DNA from: an uncultured Candidatus Melainabacteria bacterium
GTDB lineage: Bacteria; Cyanobacteriota; Vampirovibrionia; Gastranaerophilales; Gastranaerophilaceae
Direction of reading: 5' to 3'
NCBI GenBank assembly: GCA_934757245.1
Contig: CAKVLH010000001.1
Span: 168,913 to 232,912, forward strand
Length of the DNA stretch: 64,000 nt
In this document: in pieces, positions 54,803-62,740 of the stretch
Numbering within the stretch: the stretch's first letter is position 1
Layout of the letters: the number at the start of each line of letters is the position of its first letter
Translations under genes and position numbers: made by a program
The notes under the pieces: generated by a model
What the model saw: only the letters and a program-made list of their open reading frames with translations
The model's database searches: none
Told to the model about the DNA's origin: nothing

Positions 54803-55759
54803 ATGGGGGTAATTTTGGATAAATCAGATGCAAAAATCGATTTAGTCTATTTGTGGGTAGATAGTAGCGACCCTAAGTGGCAAGAGAAAAAAAGATTATA
54901 CGAGAACAATGCCAAAGATTGTAATAAGGATGCTGTTTCTGATTGCAGATTTATTGATAACGAAGAACTAAAGTATTCATTGCGTTCTGTTGAAAAAAAT
55001 ATTCCTTGGATTAATAAAATATATATTGTTACTGATAATCAAGTTCCTGCTTGGTTGGATACCAATAATCCAAAAATAGAAATTGTAAATCATACAGATA
55101 TTATTCCAAATGATAAACTCCCTTTGTATAATTCTTGTGCTATAGAAACCAGAATTCCATTTATCAAAGATTTGTCTGAACTATTTATTTATGCAAATGA
55201 TGATATGTTATTTTGGCAGCCTATAGAGCCGGAGTTTTTCTTTGAAGATAACAAACCTGTTTATATTGCCGGTAAAAGAATTTTAAACAAAAAATACAAA
55301 CATTTATACGGATATACAATTAATAGAGCTTATAAACTGATAAAAACTCGCTATGGCGTGGATATTCCGTTTTTTCCACATCATAATGCTGATCCGTATT
55401 GTAAATCTTTGTTCTTGGAATGCGAAAACGAGTTTAAGGATGAGTTTGAAAAAACTCTTACTCACAGATTCAGAGATTTTTCAGATATTCAAAGAACTAT
55501 TATTATGTATTATTCTATTGCGCAAAATAAAGCTGTTTTAAAGCAAAACAAACAGAGTTTCAAGGATTTTGTTTTACATAAGCCTAAAAACTCTCTTGCG
55601 TATGATAGCAAACCTCAAAATATTCGTAAAATCAAGCATGCGAATAGCAAGTTGTTGTGCGTAAATGATTCACGTAAAACTACAGATGCTTCGAGAAAGG
55701 CTTTGAAGAAAATTCTTGATGAGAAGTTCCCTAATAAATCAGTATTTGAGAAGGAATAA
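54803..55759 (+). CDS. Stealth-family sugar-phosphate transferase
   Basis: 318 residues. The Stealth conserved regions are clear: CR1 IDLVYLWVDSSDPKW (about residues 12-26), CR2 DNEELKYSLRSVEKNIPWI then IYIVTDNQVPAWL, and FIYANDDMLFWQP. The family includes capsule hexose-1-phosphate transferases and GlcNAc-1-phosphotransferase. It would add phosphosugars to a surface polysaccharide. Start is uncertain: ATG 54803 has AAAGGA too close, and a TTG at 54815 has GGGGG at good distance. First of a three-gene run with GT9 and GT8. Confidence 0.88.
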   Translation: MGVILDKSDAKIDLVYLWVDSSDPKWQEKKRLYENNAKDCNKDAVSDCRFIDNEELKYSLRSVEKNIPWINKIYIVTDNQVPAWLDTNNPKIEIVNHTDIIPNDKLPLYNSCAIETRIPFIKDLSELFIYANDDMLFWQPIEPEFFFEDNKPVYIAGKRILNKKYKHLYGYTINRAYKLIKTRYGVDIPFFPHHNADPYCKSLFLECENEFKDEFEKTLTHRFRDFSDIQRTIIMYYSIAQNKAVLKQNKQSFKDFVLHKPKNSLAYDSKPQNIRKIKHANSKLLCVNDSRKTTDASRKALKKILDEKFPNKSVFEKE

Positions 55760-55762
55760 GCG

Positions 55763-56674
55763 ATGAAAGAAAAGGTTTTCTTAGTATTTAATACGGCTGC
55801 TTTTGGTGATGTTTTGCTTTGCAATTCTCTATGCCAAAATATTCGCAAAAACTTTCCAAATGCGAAAATCGTATTTGTTGCTGACAAACCTTTTTATGAT
55901 GTAGCAAAACATCAACAAGATGTTGATGAAGTCATTGTATTTGATAAGAAAGGTATTCATAGAGGTTTGAGCGGATTGCTCAGATTTATCAGAACATTCC
56001 CGTATAAACGCGCTTATTGTTCACTATTAACGTACAAAAACGAGCGCAATTTCTTAATATCTTTATTAACCGGCGCACAAAAAATTGTTAGACCCAAAAA
56101 TTTATATGACGAAAATGTCCAGCTTGCTCATACCATGCTGCTATCCGGGTTAACTGGAGTGAAGGTAGAGAATTTGCCAATCAGATACAATGTTCCTAAT
56201 GATGCAATCAATAGGGCTAAAGACTTAGTAAGTGATACTGAGAACTATATTACTCTTTGTTGTCTTAGCAAAAACCCGGAAAAAGATATGCCAATTGATG
56301 TTGCAATCGAAATAATGCACCAATTAAATGCTAAGAACTGCAAACTTGTGTTTGTAGGTGCAGGACAAAAAGCTCAAGAGTATGCAAAAAATTTAGAAAA
56401 CGCGAATTGTAAATTTATCAATTTGGTTGATAAAACATCTATTATAGAACTTAGCGGAGTTTTGAAAAACAGCAAATGTTTAATTAGTATTGATACAGGC
56501 ACAATGCACTTGGGTTATGCAGTCGGCTGTCCTACTGTTGCAATTTTTTATCGCAAAAATACAGCTCCGATTTGGGCGCCTAATCCTGCTTTATACAATG
56601 CAAAAATAATAGAAGATGATTTTTCTGCGGAAAATATTTTAAAAAATGTTGAAACATTAATGGGAGGAAATTGA
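55763..56674 (+). CDS. GT9-family heptosyltransferase-like glycosyltransferase
   Basis: 303 residues of the ADP-heptose:LPS heptosyltransferase family. The N-terminal Rossmann domain has FNTAAFGDVLLCNSLCQNIR; the C-terminal nucleotide-sugar site is SIDTGTMHLGYAVGCPTVAIF, with the DTGxMHL signature of the family. It adds a heptose or similar sugar to the lipopolysaccharide core. Starts 3 nt after the Stealth gene and its stop overlaps the start of the GT8 gene (TGATG), so the three are an operon. Matches the heptose-kinase-like gene at 8237. Confidence 0.9.
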   Translation: MKEKVFLVFNTAAFGDVLLCNSLCQNIRKNFPNAKIVFVADKPFYDVAKHQQDVDEVIVFDKKGIHRGLSGLLRFIRTFPYKRAYCSLLTYKNERNFLISLLTGAQKIVRPKNLYDENVQLAHTMLLSGLTGVKVENLPIRYNVPNDAINRAKDLVSDTENYITLCCLSKNPEKDMPIDVAIEIMHQLNAKNCKLVFVGAGQKAQEYAKNLENANCKFINLVDKTSIIELSGVLKNSKCLISIDTGTMHLGYAVGCPTVAIFYRKNTAPIWAPNPALYNAKIIEDDFSAENILKNVETLMGGN

Positions 56675-57648
56675 TGAATAATATTGCAATATGCTTGAGT
56701 AGTGATAACAATTATGTTCAACACTTAGCAGCAGCTATTTCTTCCGTACTAAAACATAAAAATGATCAAGAATGTGTATGTGTATATATTATAGATGGCG
56801 GAATATCTGAAGAAAATAAAGAAAAATTAAGCTTTTTCACTAAGAATTATGCTTGTAAAATCAGTTATATTTTGCCGGATATGAACAAACTTAAAAGTTG
56901 TCATACTTTTAAACGCGATTATATATCACTGGCTGCATATTACAGATTATTTATACCGGAGTTAATTCCCAATGAAGATAGAATTATCTACATGGATTGT
57001 GATGTAATTGCACGCGCTTCTTTGAATGAATTGTACAATAAAGAGTTTAACAACAATCTTGTATTAGGTGTTATTGATGTAGCTGTGAAACCACATTCTA
57101 AGCGTCTGAATCTAGAAAAATATATCAATTCAGGAGTTATGCTTATGAATTGTCAAGGAATGCGAGAAGAAAACTCCGTAGAAAAAATTGTTGACTGGAT
57201 AGCTAACAATCAAGCCAAGATTGAGTGTCATGATCAAGATATTATCAATGCAGTTTTTGAAGGTCGAATCGGTTATATTGAAAAAGAGTTTAACACGCAG
57301 GCAATACTTGATAACGAAGGTATGTTTAAAGATGTTGAAAATCCGGTTTTAATACATTTTATTTCGCCTAAAAAGCCTTGGACATTTTATAAGCCAATGA
57401 ATTATACAAAATGGGCAAAAGAGTATTTTGAAGCATTAAAGGGTACGCCTTGGGAAGATTTTATTGAATATCATAAAAGGAAAATAATGTGGTATTTACC
57501 GCTAAGGTTGTTTTATCCGACAGGAAATGCTAAGGCTATTTTTGAACAAATATTTTCTGTTCGTAACAGTAGCGATAGAAAGTATAAAATTATTAGAATT
57601 TTGGGATTTAAGTTTCAGAAAAAGCGCGTTAAGCAGATTAGCGAGTAG
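56674..57648 (+). CDS. GT8-family glycosyltransferase
   Basis: Start ATG 56674 (MNNIAICLSSDNNYVQ), with GGAGG at the proper distance. The 324-residue protein has the LgtC/GT8 pattern: AAAISSVLKHKN, AAYYRLFIPEL, RIIYMDCDVIARASLNELY with the metal-binding DxD (DCD), YINSGVMLMN and HDQDIINAVF. It transfers galactose or glucose to lipopolysaccharide using a UDP-sugar. Last gene of the Stealth-GT9-GT8 operon. Its C-terminal basic tail (FQKKRVKQ) probably binds the membrane. Confidence 0.93.
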   Translation: MNNIAICLSSDNNYVQHLAAAISSVLKHKNDQECVCVYIIDGGISEENKEKLSFFTKNYACKISYILPDMNKLKSCHTFKRDYISLAAYYRLFIPELIPNEDRIIYMDCDVIARASLNELYNKEFNNNLVLGVIDVAVKPHSKRLNLEKYINSGVMLMNCQGMREENSVEKIVDWIANNQAKIECHDQDIINAVFEGRIGYIEKEFNTQAILDNEGMFKDVENPVLIHFISPKKPWTFYKPMNYTKWAKEYFEALKGTPWEDFIEYHKRKIMWYLPLRLFYPTGNAKAIFEQIFSVRNSSDRKYKIIRILGFKFQKKRVKQISE

Positions 57649-57662
57649 TAGTTTTTTTGATA

Positions 57663-58168
57663 GACACCTCATCCTAACCTTCTCCTGTAAGGCGAGGGAA
57701 TACTCTTGCGACGTCCATTTTAACACATTTTGCTCCCTTCTCCTTTTTCATTTCTACATGGAGAGGAAAACGAGAAGGCGGGAGAGGGTGTTATAAACCT
57801 TGAACAAGCGCATCTCACGCCCTGCCTCTCTTTATAGGGGGAGGTCGTAGCTGTTGGCGAAACTTCGTTGAGCCTTACAAATGCTGGTGGGGGCTTATTG
57901 AGTTGAAAGTTGATAGTTAATAATACCCTCTCCCTTTACACTACACTTCCCAACTGGTAAGTATAACTACTAGCTTAAAAGTGAAGTAGAAAACTCCCCC
58001 GAGGGAGGGGATGCGCTAACAACATCCATGCAAGCGCATATCACTCCCCTCTCCTTTTTCATTTCTACAGGGAGAGGGTGCCAAAGGCGGGAGAGGGTAT
58101 TATTAACCTTGAACAAGCACCCATCCGAAAGAGGGAACGCGCTAAAGACGTTCATGCAAGCATAATCC
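57663..58168. repeat. Composite repeat island with nested 59-bp insertion, upstream of the 532-residue gene
   Basis: Fills most of the 680-bp gap 57649-58328. It has modules CACCTCATCCTAACCTTCTC, GGAGGTCGTAGCTGTTGGCG, GAAAGTTGATAGTTAATAAT and AGAGGGTGCCAAAGGCGGGA. The 57830-58150 part is largely repeated at 59990-60270. Inside, 57935-57993 is an extra segment missing from that second copy and flanked by CTCCC on both sides. The island ends about 60 bp before the TGTAA box at 58230. Small frames here are repeat translations, not genes. Confidence 0.85.
57935..57993. mobile_element. 59-bp insertion with 5-bp target duplication inside the repeat
   Basis: From TTTACACTACACTTCCCAAC to GTGAAGTAGAAAA. 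It is flanked by CTCCC at 57930-57934 and 57994-57998, and the matching site at about 60110-60130 has a single CTCCC with no insert. The copy at 45121-45180 is the same sequence reversed in the same repeat context. Imperfect inverted ends are visible (TTTACACTACACTTC and TTTTCTACTTCACTTT). Confidence 0.75.
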
Positions 58169-58229
58169 AAGATAGGTAAAAATAGAAATTATAACAAAAT
58201 CAAGCTATACCTGCATTTCATCTATCTAA

Positions 58230-58290
58230 TGTAAATTTTTGTAACGATTTGATTAAAAACGCTAAAGTTTTCAAAAATTATGCCGATATA
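58230..58290 (+). promoter_or_regulatory. Sigma-28-type promoter with upstream TGTAA direct repeat
   Basis: TGTAA at 58230 and 58240, TAAAGTTT at 58263-58270, 11-nt spacer, GCCGATAT at 58282-58289. Core, spacer length and TGTAA offsets match the promoter at 45340 exactly. Confidence 0.85.
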
Positions 58291-58328
58291 TATATCACAA
58301 GGAAAAAGGAAAAAAAGGAGACTCAATT

Positions 58329-59927
58329 ATGGGTATGTCAGCATCACAAGCAAGGTTAATCGCTTTAACAGCAAGAATGAACGACATTGAATATCAAGGT
58401 CAACAAATTAACCAACAAAGAACAACTTTATCAAACCAAGTTAACGCATTATATAACCAGTTGCTTGAAATGAGCGTACCAACTCCTCCTTCAACTTCTG
58501 ATTATACAAAAGTTCAATACTCAGGTATTTCAGATGCTTCTAAATTTACTTTAGGTAATGTAGTTCCTACCGGTAAAAATGAAAGTGGTGATAATACTTA
58601 CAATGTACAATTCAGCTATAAAAGATCTGGGCATTCTGTTTCTAAGAGTGTAAACAGTGCTCAAGTTACAGAAACTAAATCAGAAGCAAACTTTGTACAA
58701 TTAAAACCTTCTGAATTGCCTTCATTATTTAAAACAGAAACAAAAGCTACCCCTGGTAATAATAAAATAACTAAAAAACCAGAAACAAATGATACAAAAG
58801 TAATGATTGCTGTAACAGGTGCAGAATATAATAATTGGTTAAAAAATAATTCTGATAAAAAATCTTTAGTTACAGTTTTTGGCACAGATGGTAGCCAAGT
58901 ATCAACAATTCCAAATGACAATACTACTATTTACATTGAATGTAAAGCATCAGACATAGATAAATTTGGTGGTGAAAATGGACTTATCCAAAGCTCCGAA
59001 AACGATGGTTATACAAACGTATACGAAGCAAACGAAAAAGAAGAATATAGCTATGTAAATAATGCAGATAAATTAAATTTTGATAGTTTAAAATTATATT
59101 ATTATGAAAATGGTAAGAGTGCTAAGCCTATTGCAATTACAAGCAGCAATTATAAAGAATATTTGGGTTCTACATCATCTGAAATTGAAGCTAAAATGAA
59201 AAATATTTATCAAATGAATAGCACTTCAACAACTGGTACTACATTACCAAACCCAAATGCTGGTGAAACTAAATATAGTGTTGGCGATATGCCCGTTTAT
59301 GATTTGAATAGTGATACTGCTAAAAATAAATTAGGTGATAGCAGCTATAATGAATATCTAACAGCATTAAAAAATGCTTTTCCTAATGACTATAGCTCAT
59401 ATACTGATGAACAGTTAGCGGATATAGCAAATGATTTCTCTGTTTATATTGAATACAAAAATGGTTCAACAATTCCACATTTCATTAAAAATACAGAGCT
59501 ATCACAAATTAATCCAACTCAATCGACAGTAAGACCTTATGATTATACTGCAGACGGCACTTATACACAAACAGAAACTAAACAAAATTGTCAATTAGAA
59601 TTCGACGCTTCAACCGGTCGAATAACAAGAGTTGGTATTGTAAACAATGGGGTAATAAGCTGGATTGATGTAACAGCTGAAACTGTAACAGATGAAGATG
59701 CTTACGCAGATGCTTTTAATGATTATGAATATGCAAAAGCTACATATGACAAAAAACAACAAGAAATCAACGCTAAAACTTCAATCGTACAACAACAAGA
59801 CAAGAACTTGGAATTGAAACTTACAAGACTTGATAACGAAAGAAATGCGGTTAACACAGAAATGGAAGCCGTTAAGAAAGTTGTAAGTGATAACATCGAA
59901 AAATCTTATAAAACATTCTCAGGTTAA
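58329..59927 (+). CDS. Unknown 532-residue axial-like protein (sigma-28-type promoter)
   Basis: Starts MGMSASQARLIALTARMNDI, a helical N part rich in Gln/Asn (to about residue 48). A long beta-rich, Asn/Ser/Thr/Lys-rich middle follows (50-440), then a helical C part (about 450-532) with a coiled-coil look and the motif VNTEMEAVKKVVSDNIEKSY. Helix/variable middle/helix is the layout of flagellin and hook-associated proteins, though there is no clear similarity to them. No signal peptide. AAAGGAG precedes the ATG. The C-terminal motif is shared with the 148-residue protein at 54068. Likely exported or surface-located, by inference. Confidence 0.8.
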   Translation: MGMSASQARLIALTARMNDIEYQGQQINQQRTTLSNQVNALYNQLLEMSVPTPPSTSDYTKVQYSGISDASKFTLGNVVPTGKNESGDNTYNVQFSYKRSGHSVSKSVNSAQVTETKSEANFVQLKPSELPSLFKTETKATPGNNKITKKPETNDTKVMIAVTGAEYNNWLKNNSDKKSLVTVFGTDGSQVSTIPNDNTTIYIECKASDIDKFGGENGLIQSSENDGYTNVYEANEKEEYSYVNNADKLNFDSLKLYYYENGKSAKPIAITSSNYKEYLGSTSSEIEAKMKNIYQMNSTSTTGTTLPNPNAGETKYSVGDMPVYDLNSDTAKNKLGDSSYNEYLTALKNAFPNDYSSYTDEQLADIANDFSVYIEYKNGSTIPHFIKNTELSQINPTQSTVRPYDYTADGTYTQTETKQNCQLEFDASTGRITRVGIVNNGVISWIDVTAETVTDEDAYADAFNDYEYAKATYDKKQQEINAKTSIVQQQDKNLELKLTRLDNERNAVNTEMEAVKKVVSDNIEKSYKTFSG

Positions 59928-59940
59928 TATTTGACACTGT

Positions 59941-59976
59941 AAGTAGCGAAGCTCATTAGAGCTTCGCTACTTTTTT
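59941..59976 (+). terminator. Terminator of the 532-residue gene
   Basis: 14-bp perfect stem AAGTAGCGAAGCTC/GAGCTTCGCTACTT with an ATTA loop and TTTTTT after it, starting 13 nt past the stop codon. Confidence 0.92.
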
Positions 59977-59984
59977 ATATGCTG

Positions 59985-60300
59985 GTCATGTCATACCTCT
60001 CTTTATAGGGGGAGGTCGCAGCTGTTGGCGAAGCTTCGTTGAGCCTTACAGATGCGGGTGGGGCTTATTGAGTTGAAAGTTGATAGTTGAAAGTGGATAG
60101 TTAATAATACCCTCTCCCCCAAGGGAGGGGACAGGCTTGCGACGCCCAATCTAGCGCATTCCACTCCCCTCTCCTTTTTCATTTCTACATGGAGAGGGTG
60201 CCGAAGGCGGGAGAGGGTATTATAAACCTCGGACAAGCGCACACCCGAGGGAGGGAACGCGCAAAGACATCCATGCAAGCGCATTTCACGCCCTGCATCT
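59985..60300. repeat. Composite repeat island, empty-site copy
   Basis: Covers most of the 403-bp gap 59928-60330. It shares GGAGGTCGCAGCTGTTGGCG, TTATTGAGTTGAAAGTTGAT, and ATGGAGAGGGTGCCGAAGG with the island at 57663-58168. It lacks the 59-bp insertion (CCCTCTCCCCCAAGGGAGGGG at about 60110-60130). No gene is supported in it. Confidence 0.85.
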
Positions 60301-60330
60301 CAAATTAAAAAATCAACAAATAATTGCTAC

Positions 60331-60906
60331 TTATCCTTTGCATTTTATCAACAATGAATTATAAATTTCAATAGTTGCCAAGCAAATTGTCAAACGTCTA
60401 TCTACAAGGCTTTTTATTGTATTTTCATAGCAAATTAGAAGTGCTGCATCTAAGCCCCCCTCATCTAATGCAATTCTTATCGGTTCACAAATTTCACAAG
60501 GACGTGTCCGTTTTTCAATTTTATCTGCCAGAAAAATAATCTTTTCAAAATCAGTCATATCAACTTTTCCAAGAGTATGCCACCTTATTGCAGACAAAAT
60601 TTCCTCATCTTCTACTCCGAACACTTTTTTTGCAATAACTGCACCAACAAGAGCATGATGAGTTTTTGGATTGCACAACTCACCGTCTTCTAATTGCAAA
60701 TTCTTCAAAATTGCCATTGTTTCATCTTTTGGTAAGCACTTCGCACAATCATGAATCAAGCCTGTAAAATAAGCTTTTTCTTCGTCTAAGCCAAATTTTT
60801 GTGCTAATTCACGCGCACAATCAGCAGTTCCCAAAGAGTGTTCATATCTTTCTGTATTTAAATTTGCTTTTAACCAATTATCTATATATTCAATTGTACA
60901 AACCAT
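60331..60906 (-). CDS. yqeK: HD-domain Ap4A hydrolase-like protein YqeK
   Basis: 191 residues with the HD superfamily metal site: ERYEHSLGTADCARELA (H of the first motif), then GLIHDCAKCLPKDE (HD), HALVGAVIA, IRWHTLGKVDMTDFEKIIFLADKIE. This matches YqeK, a symmetrical diadenosine tetraphosphate hydrolase that in many bacteria neighbours nadD, as here. The start overlaps the 3' end of nadD by 17 bp. Ends without an obvious terminator before the repeat island. Confidence 0.93.
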   Translation of the reverse strand: MVCTIEYIDNWLKANLNTERYEHSLGTADCARELAQKFGLDEEKAYFTGLIHDCAKCLPKDETMAILKNLQLEDGELCNPKTHHALVGAVIAKKVFGVEDEEILSAIRWHTLGKVDMTDFEKIIFLADKIEKRTRPCEICEPIRIALDEGGLDAALLICYENTIKSLVDRRLTICLATIEIYNSLLIKCKG

Positions 60907-61447
60907 GATTTTTTATATATTCCTTTACTTCCTTTAATGTAGTGTCTTCAGTATGATTCCTTAAATCGGTTGATGATATGTCCCTAAACGGCATGTTCGC
61001 TAGTTCATAGTCATAATCCGGCTTCGGTGTAAGTTCAACACCACGTGGAAAAACAATAAAATGAACAAGCTTGCTTAACTCCTCTGTTTTATACCAACTT
61101 TCAATTTTTTCAAAAGCGTCTGTTCCAATTAGGAAATTTAGTTTTTCCTCTATATGATATAATTCTCGGACTTTTTTTACCGTATTTAGTGAATAAGATT
61201 TTTTACCATTTTGCCCCAAAACATATTCTATATCAGAAACTTCAAACTTATCGTTATAGGCAGTTGCAAGCTTTACCATTGCAAACCTGTGTTTTGCAAG
61301 TTCCGGATTAATGTCCTTATGTGGTGGAATAAAAGCCGGAATAAAGATAATTTTGTCAAAACCATAATGTGCAAGTGCAAATTCTGCAACTTGAATATGT
61401 GCTTCATGTATCGGATTGAATGTTCCAGGGAAAATACAAATATTCAC
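60890..61447 (-). CDS. nadD: Nicotinate-nucleotide adenylyltransferase NadD
   Basis: NAD synthesis enzyme that adenylates nicotinate mononucleotide. I place the start at GTG 61447 (VNICIFPGTFNPIHEAH), preceded by AGAGG 6 nt away; the longer open frame to 61561 has no family similarity in its first 38 residues. The resulting 185 residues match NadD. The ATP-binding signature GTFNPIHEAH starts near residue 8, DxxEx-type FLIGTDAFEKIESWYK lies mid-protein, and FRDISSTDLR (ISSTxIR) near the end. It heads a nadD-yqeK operon and diverges from the 61560 gene. Confidence 0.95.
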   Translation of the reverse strand: MNICIFPGTFNPIHEAHIQVAEFALAHYGFDKIIFIPAFIPPHKDINPELAKHRFAMVKLATAYNDKFEVSDIEYVLGQNGKKSYSLNTVKKVRELYHIEEKLNFLIGTDAFEKIESWYKTEELSKLVHFIVFPRGVELTPKPDYDYELANMPFRDISSTDLRNHTEDTTLKEVKEYIKNHGLYN

Positions 61448-61559
61448 GAAATACCTCTTAAATTTTATTTTATAACAAATAAAATTTGTAAACATTTCTT
61501 TACAATAAGTCAATTTTAAATTTTCACCGTTTTTTACTTTTTCGAAAGGAGATAGTGGC

Positions 61560-61940
61560 ATGGGTATAACAACTGAAGTTATTAAAAATCAAAATAATCC
61601 TTACGCTAATGTTAATATAAAGAATTCAAACGGACGCACCAGATATTTTCAAGTTCCAACTCAAAATGCCGACTCTTTTGCAATTCAATATAAAAAGCAT
61701 GACAAAAAAGGTGCAACTATTACAAATATTGCATTTGCAGCATCTGTTGTTGCAGGTGTACTGACTGCAAATGCGTTTACCAAAAGTATTGAAAACAAAT
61801 TCTTAAAGTTTGCTATCGGAGCATTTGGAGGTGTAATTGCATCATCTGCATCAATTATGGCTTGTGATAAGTTTTTAGAAAACAAACAAAATAGCATAAT
61901 TGCGAACAATGGCGCTAAAGAAGTTTATTTTGAAGCATAA
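61560..61940 (+). CDS. Small membrane protein, unknown
   Basis: 126 residues with two hydrophobic segments (about 62-80, ITNIAFAASVVAGVLTANAF; and 88-106, FAIGAFGGVIASSASIMA). The N part is polar and begins MGITTEVIKNQNNPYANVNI. AAAGGAG stands 9 nt before the ATG. A TGTAA occurs upstream at 61487 but its TACTTT is 48 nt on, so I do not count it as a member of the promoter group. Convergent with the next gene. No family recognised. Confidence 0.7.
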   Translation: MGITTEVIKNQNNPYANVNIKNSNGRTRYFQVPTQNADSFAIQYKKHDKKGATITNIAFAASVVAGVLTANAFTKSIENKFLKFAIGAFGGVIASSASIMACDKFLENKQNSIIANNGAKEVYFEA

Positions 61941-61942
61941 TA

Positions 61943-62590
61943 TTAGCGCAAAAGTAAGATAAACCAAGGAGTGATTTCTGTATTTTCACCAAAGTGTGAG
62001 AATTGAATCATTCCTTTTTTAGTAACTTCTATAAATCCAGCAAGTGGATATGTGTTAAATTTGGCATTGCCGGAGGTAAATGTGTAATTATCAAATGTTT
62101 TTTCGGTATCGTTTAAAATTATAATTTTTTCATTAATTCCATGCTTTTTAATTTTTAATGAATTCGTATTAGGGCTGAACTCAGAAATTTTTATTATTCT
62201 AAAATCCGGAAATAACGCTTGCACTTCGTCTTCTGTTAATTCGCGCTTAGTTAATTCTCCTTCAGTATATGCGAAATCATAAAATTTTAAATCTGAACCT
62301 GAATATCCGATAAAATCTTTACCTTTTAAAAATTCATACGAACAATTTGTAGAAAAAGCCAATGATTCATCAGGATTAATAAATTCAGAACTAATACCAT
62401 TTACTGAGATTTTTGTAAAATAGTTGCCGGATTTCTTATCAATTTTAGTCGACCAAGAGTCCAGTTCTGCATTATAAGTAATACGAGATTTATTTTTTAA
62501 GTTTTTGTATGGAATGCTATTTACATCTCCGGCTTGAGCGCAAAGTGTTAGTACGGACAAAATAATAAAACTTAAATATATCTTTTTCAT
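61943..62590 (-). CDS. Secreted hypothetical protein
   Basis: Start ATG 62590 (MKKIYLSFIILS) with GAGGAG 7 nt before it; an ATG eight codons upstream is poorer. The 215 residues carry a signal peptide ending near AQAGD, then a beta-rich domain with many Asn, Ser and Lys and one Cys (NCSYEFL), probably periplasmic or outer-membrane attached. It ends in a hydrophobic WFILLLR. It lies 2 bp from the convergent 61560 gene and has no recognised relatives. Faces the divergent 62741 gene over a 150-bp gap. Confidence 0.75.
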   Translation of the reverse strand: MKKIYLSFIILSVLTLCAQAGDVNSIPYKNLKNKSRITYNAELDSWSTKIDKKSGNYFTKISVNGISSEFINPDESLAFSTNCSYEFLKGKDFIGYSGSDLKFYDFAYTEGELTKRELTEDEVQALFPDFRIIKISEFSPNTNSLKIKKHGINEKIIILNDTEKTFDNYTFTSGNAKFNTYPLAGFIEVTKKGMIQFSHFGENTEITPWFILLLR

Positions 62591-62705
62591 ACAATTACTC
62601 CTCAGTTTCCACATTATAGCATAAGTTGTTTATTGAATAAAGTGATTAAATCATTATCAGTGCATATGTAATCGACTGATAATAAGAGTTCAACTATTTG
62701 TAGTA

Positions 62706-62734
62706 GTTACAAAACTCAGAAAGATTTATATAAT
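62706..62734 (+). promoter_or_regulatory. Promoter of the EF-hand protein gene (leaderless)
   Basis: GTTACA (62706-62711), 17 nt, TATAAT (62729-62734), then 6 nt to the ATG at 62741 and no ribosome site. Confidence 0.5.
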
Positions 62735-62740
62735 AAAAAT

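Noticed and set aside
57970-58170. 66-residue open frame on the minus strand in the repeat island
   Set aside because: It is a translation of the dispersed repeat; a near-identical frame appears in the island at 60003-60284, with no ribosome site and no gene-like composition outside the repeat.
60003-60284. 93-residue open frame on the minus strand
   Set aside because: Also a repeat translation, containing the same peptide as the frame at 57970-58170.
61487-61540. TGTAA followed by TACTTT before the 61560 gene
   Set aside because: The offset is 48 rather than 42 nt and no TATATA run follows TACTTT.
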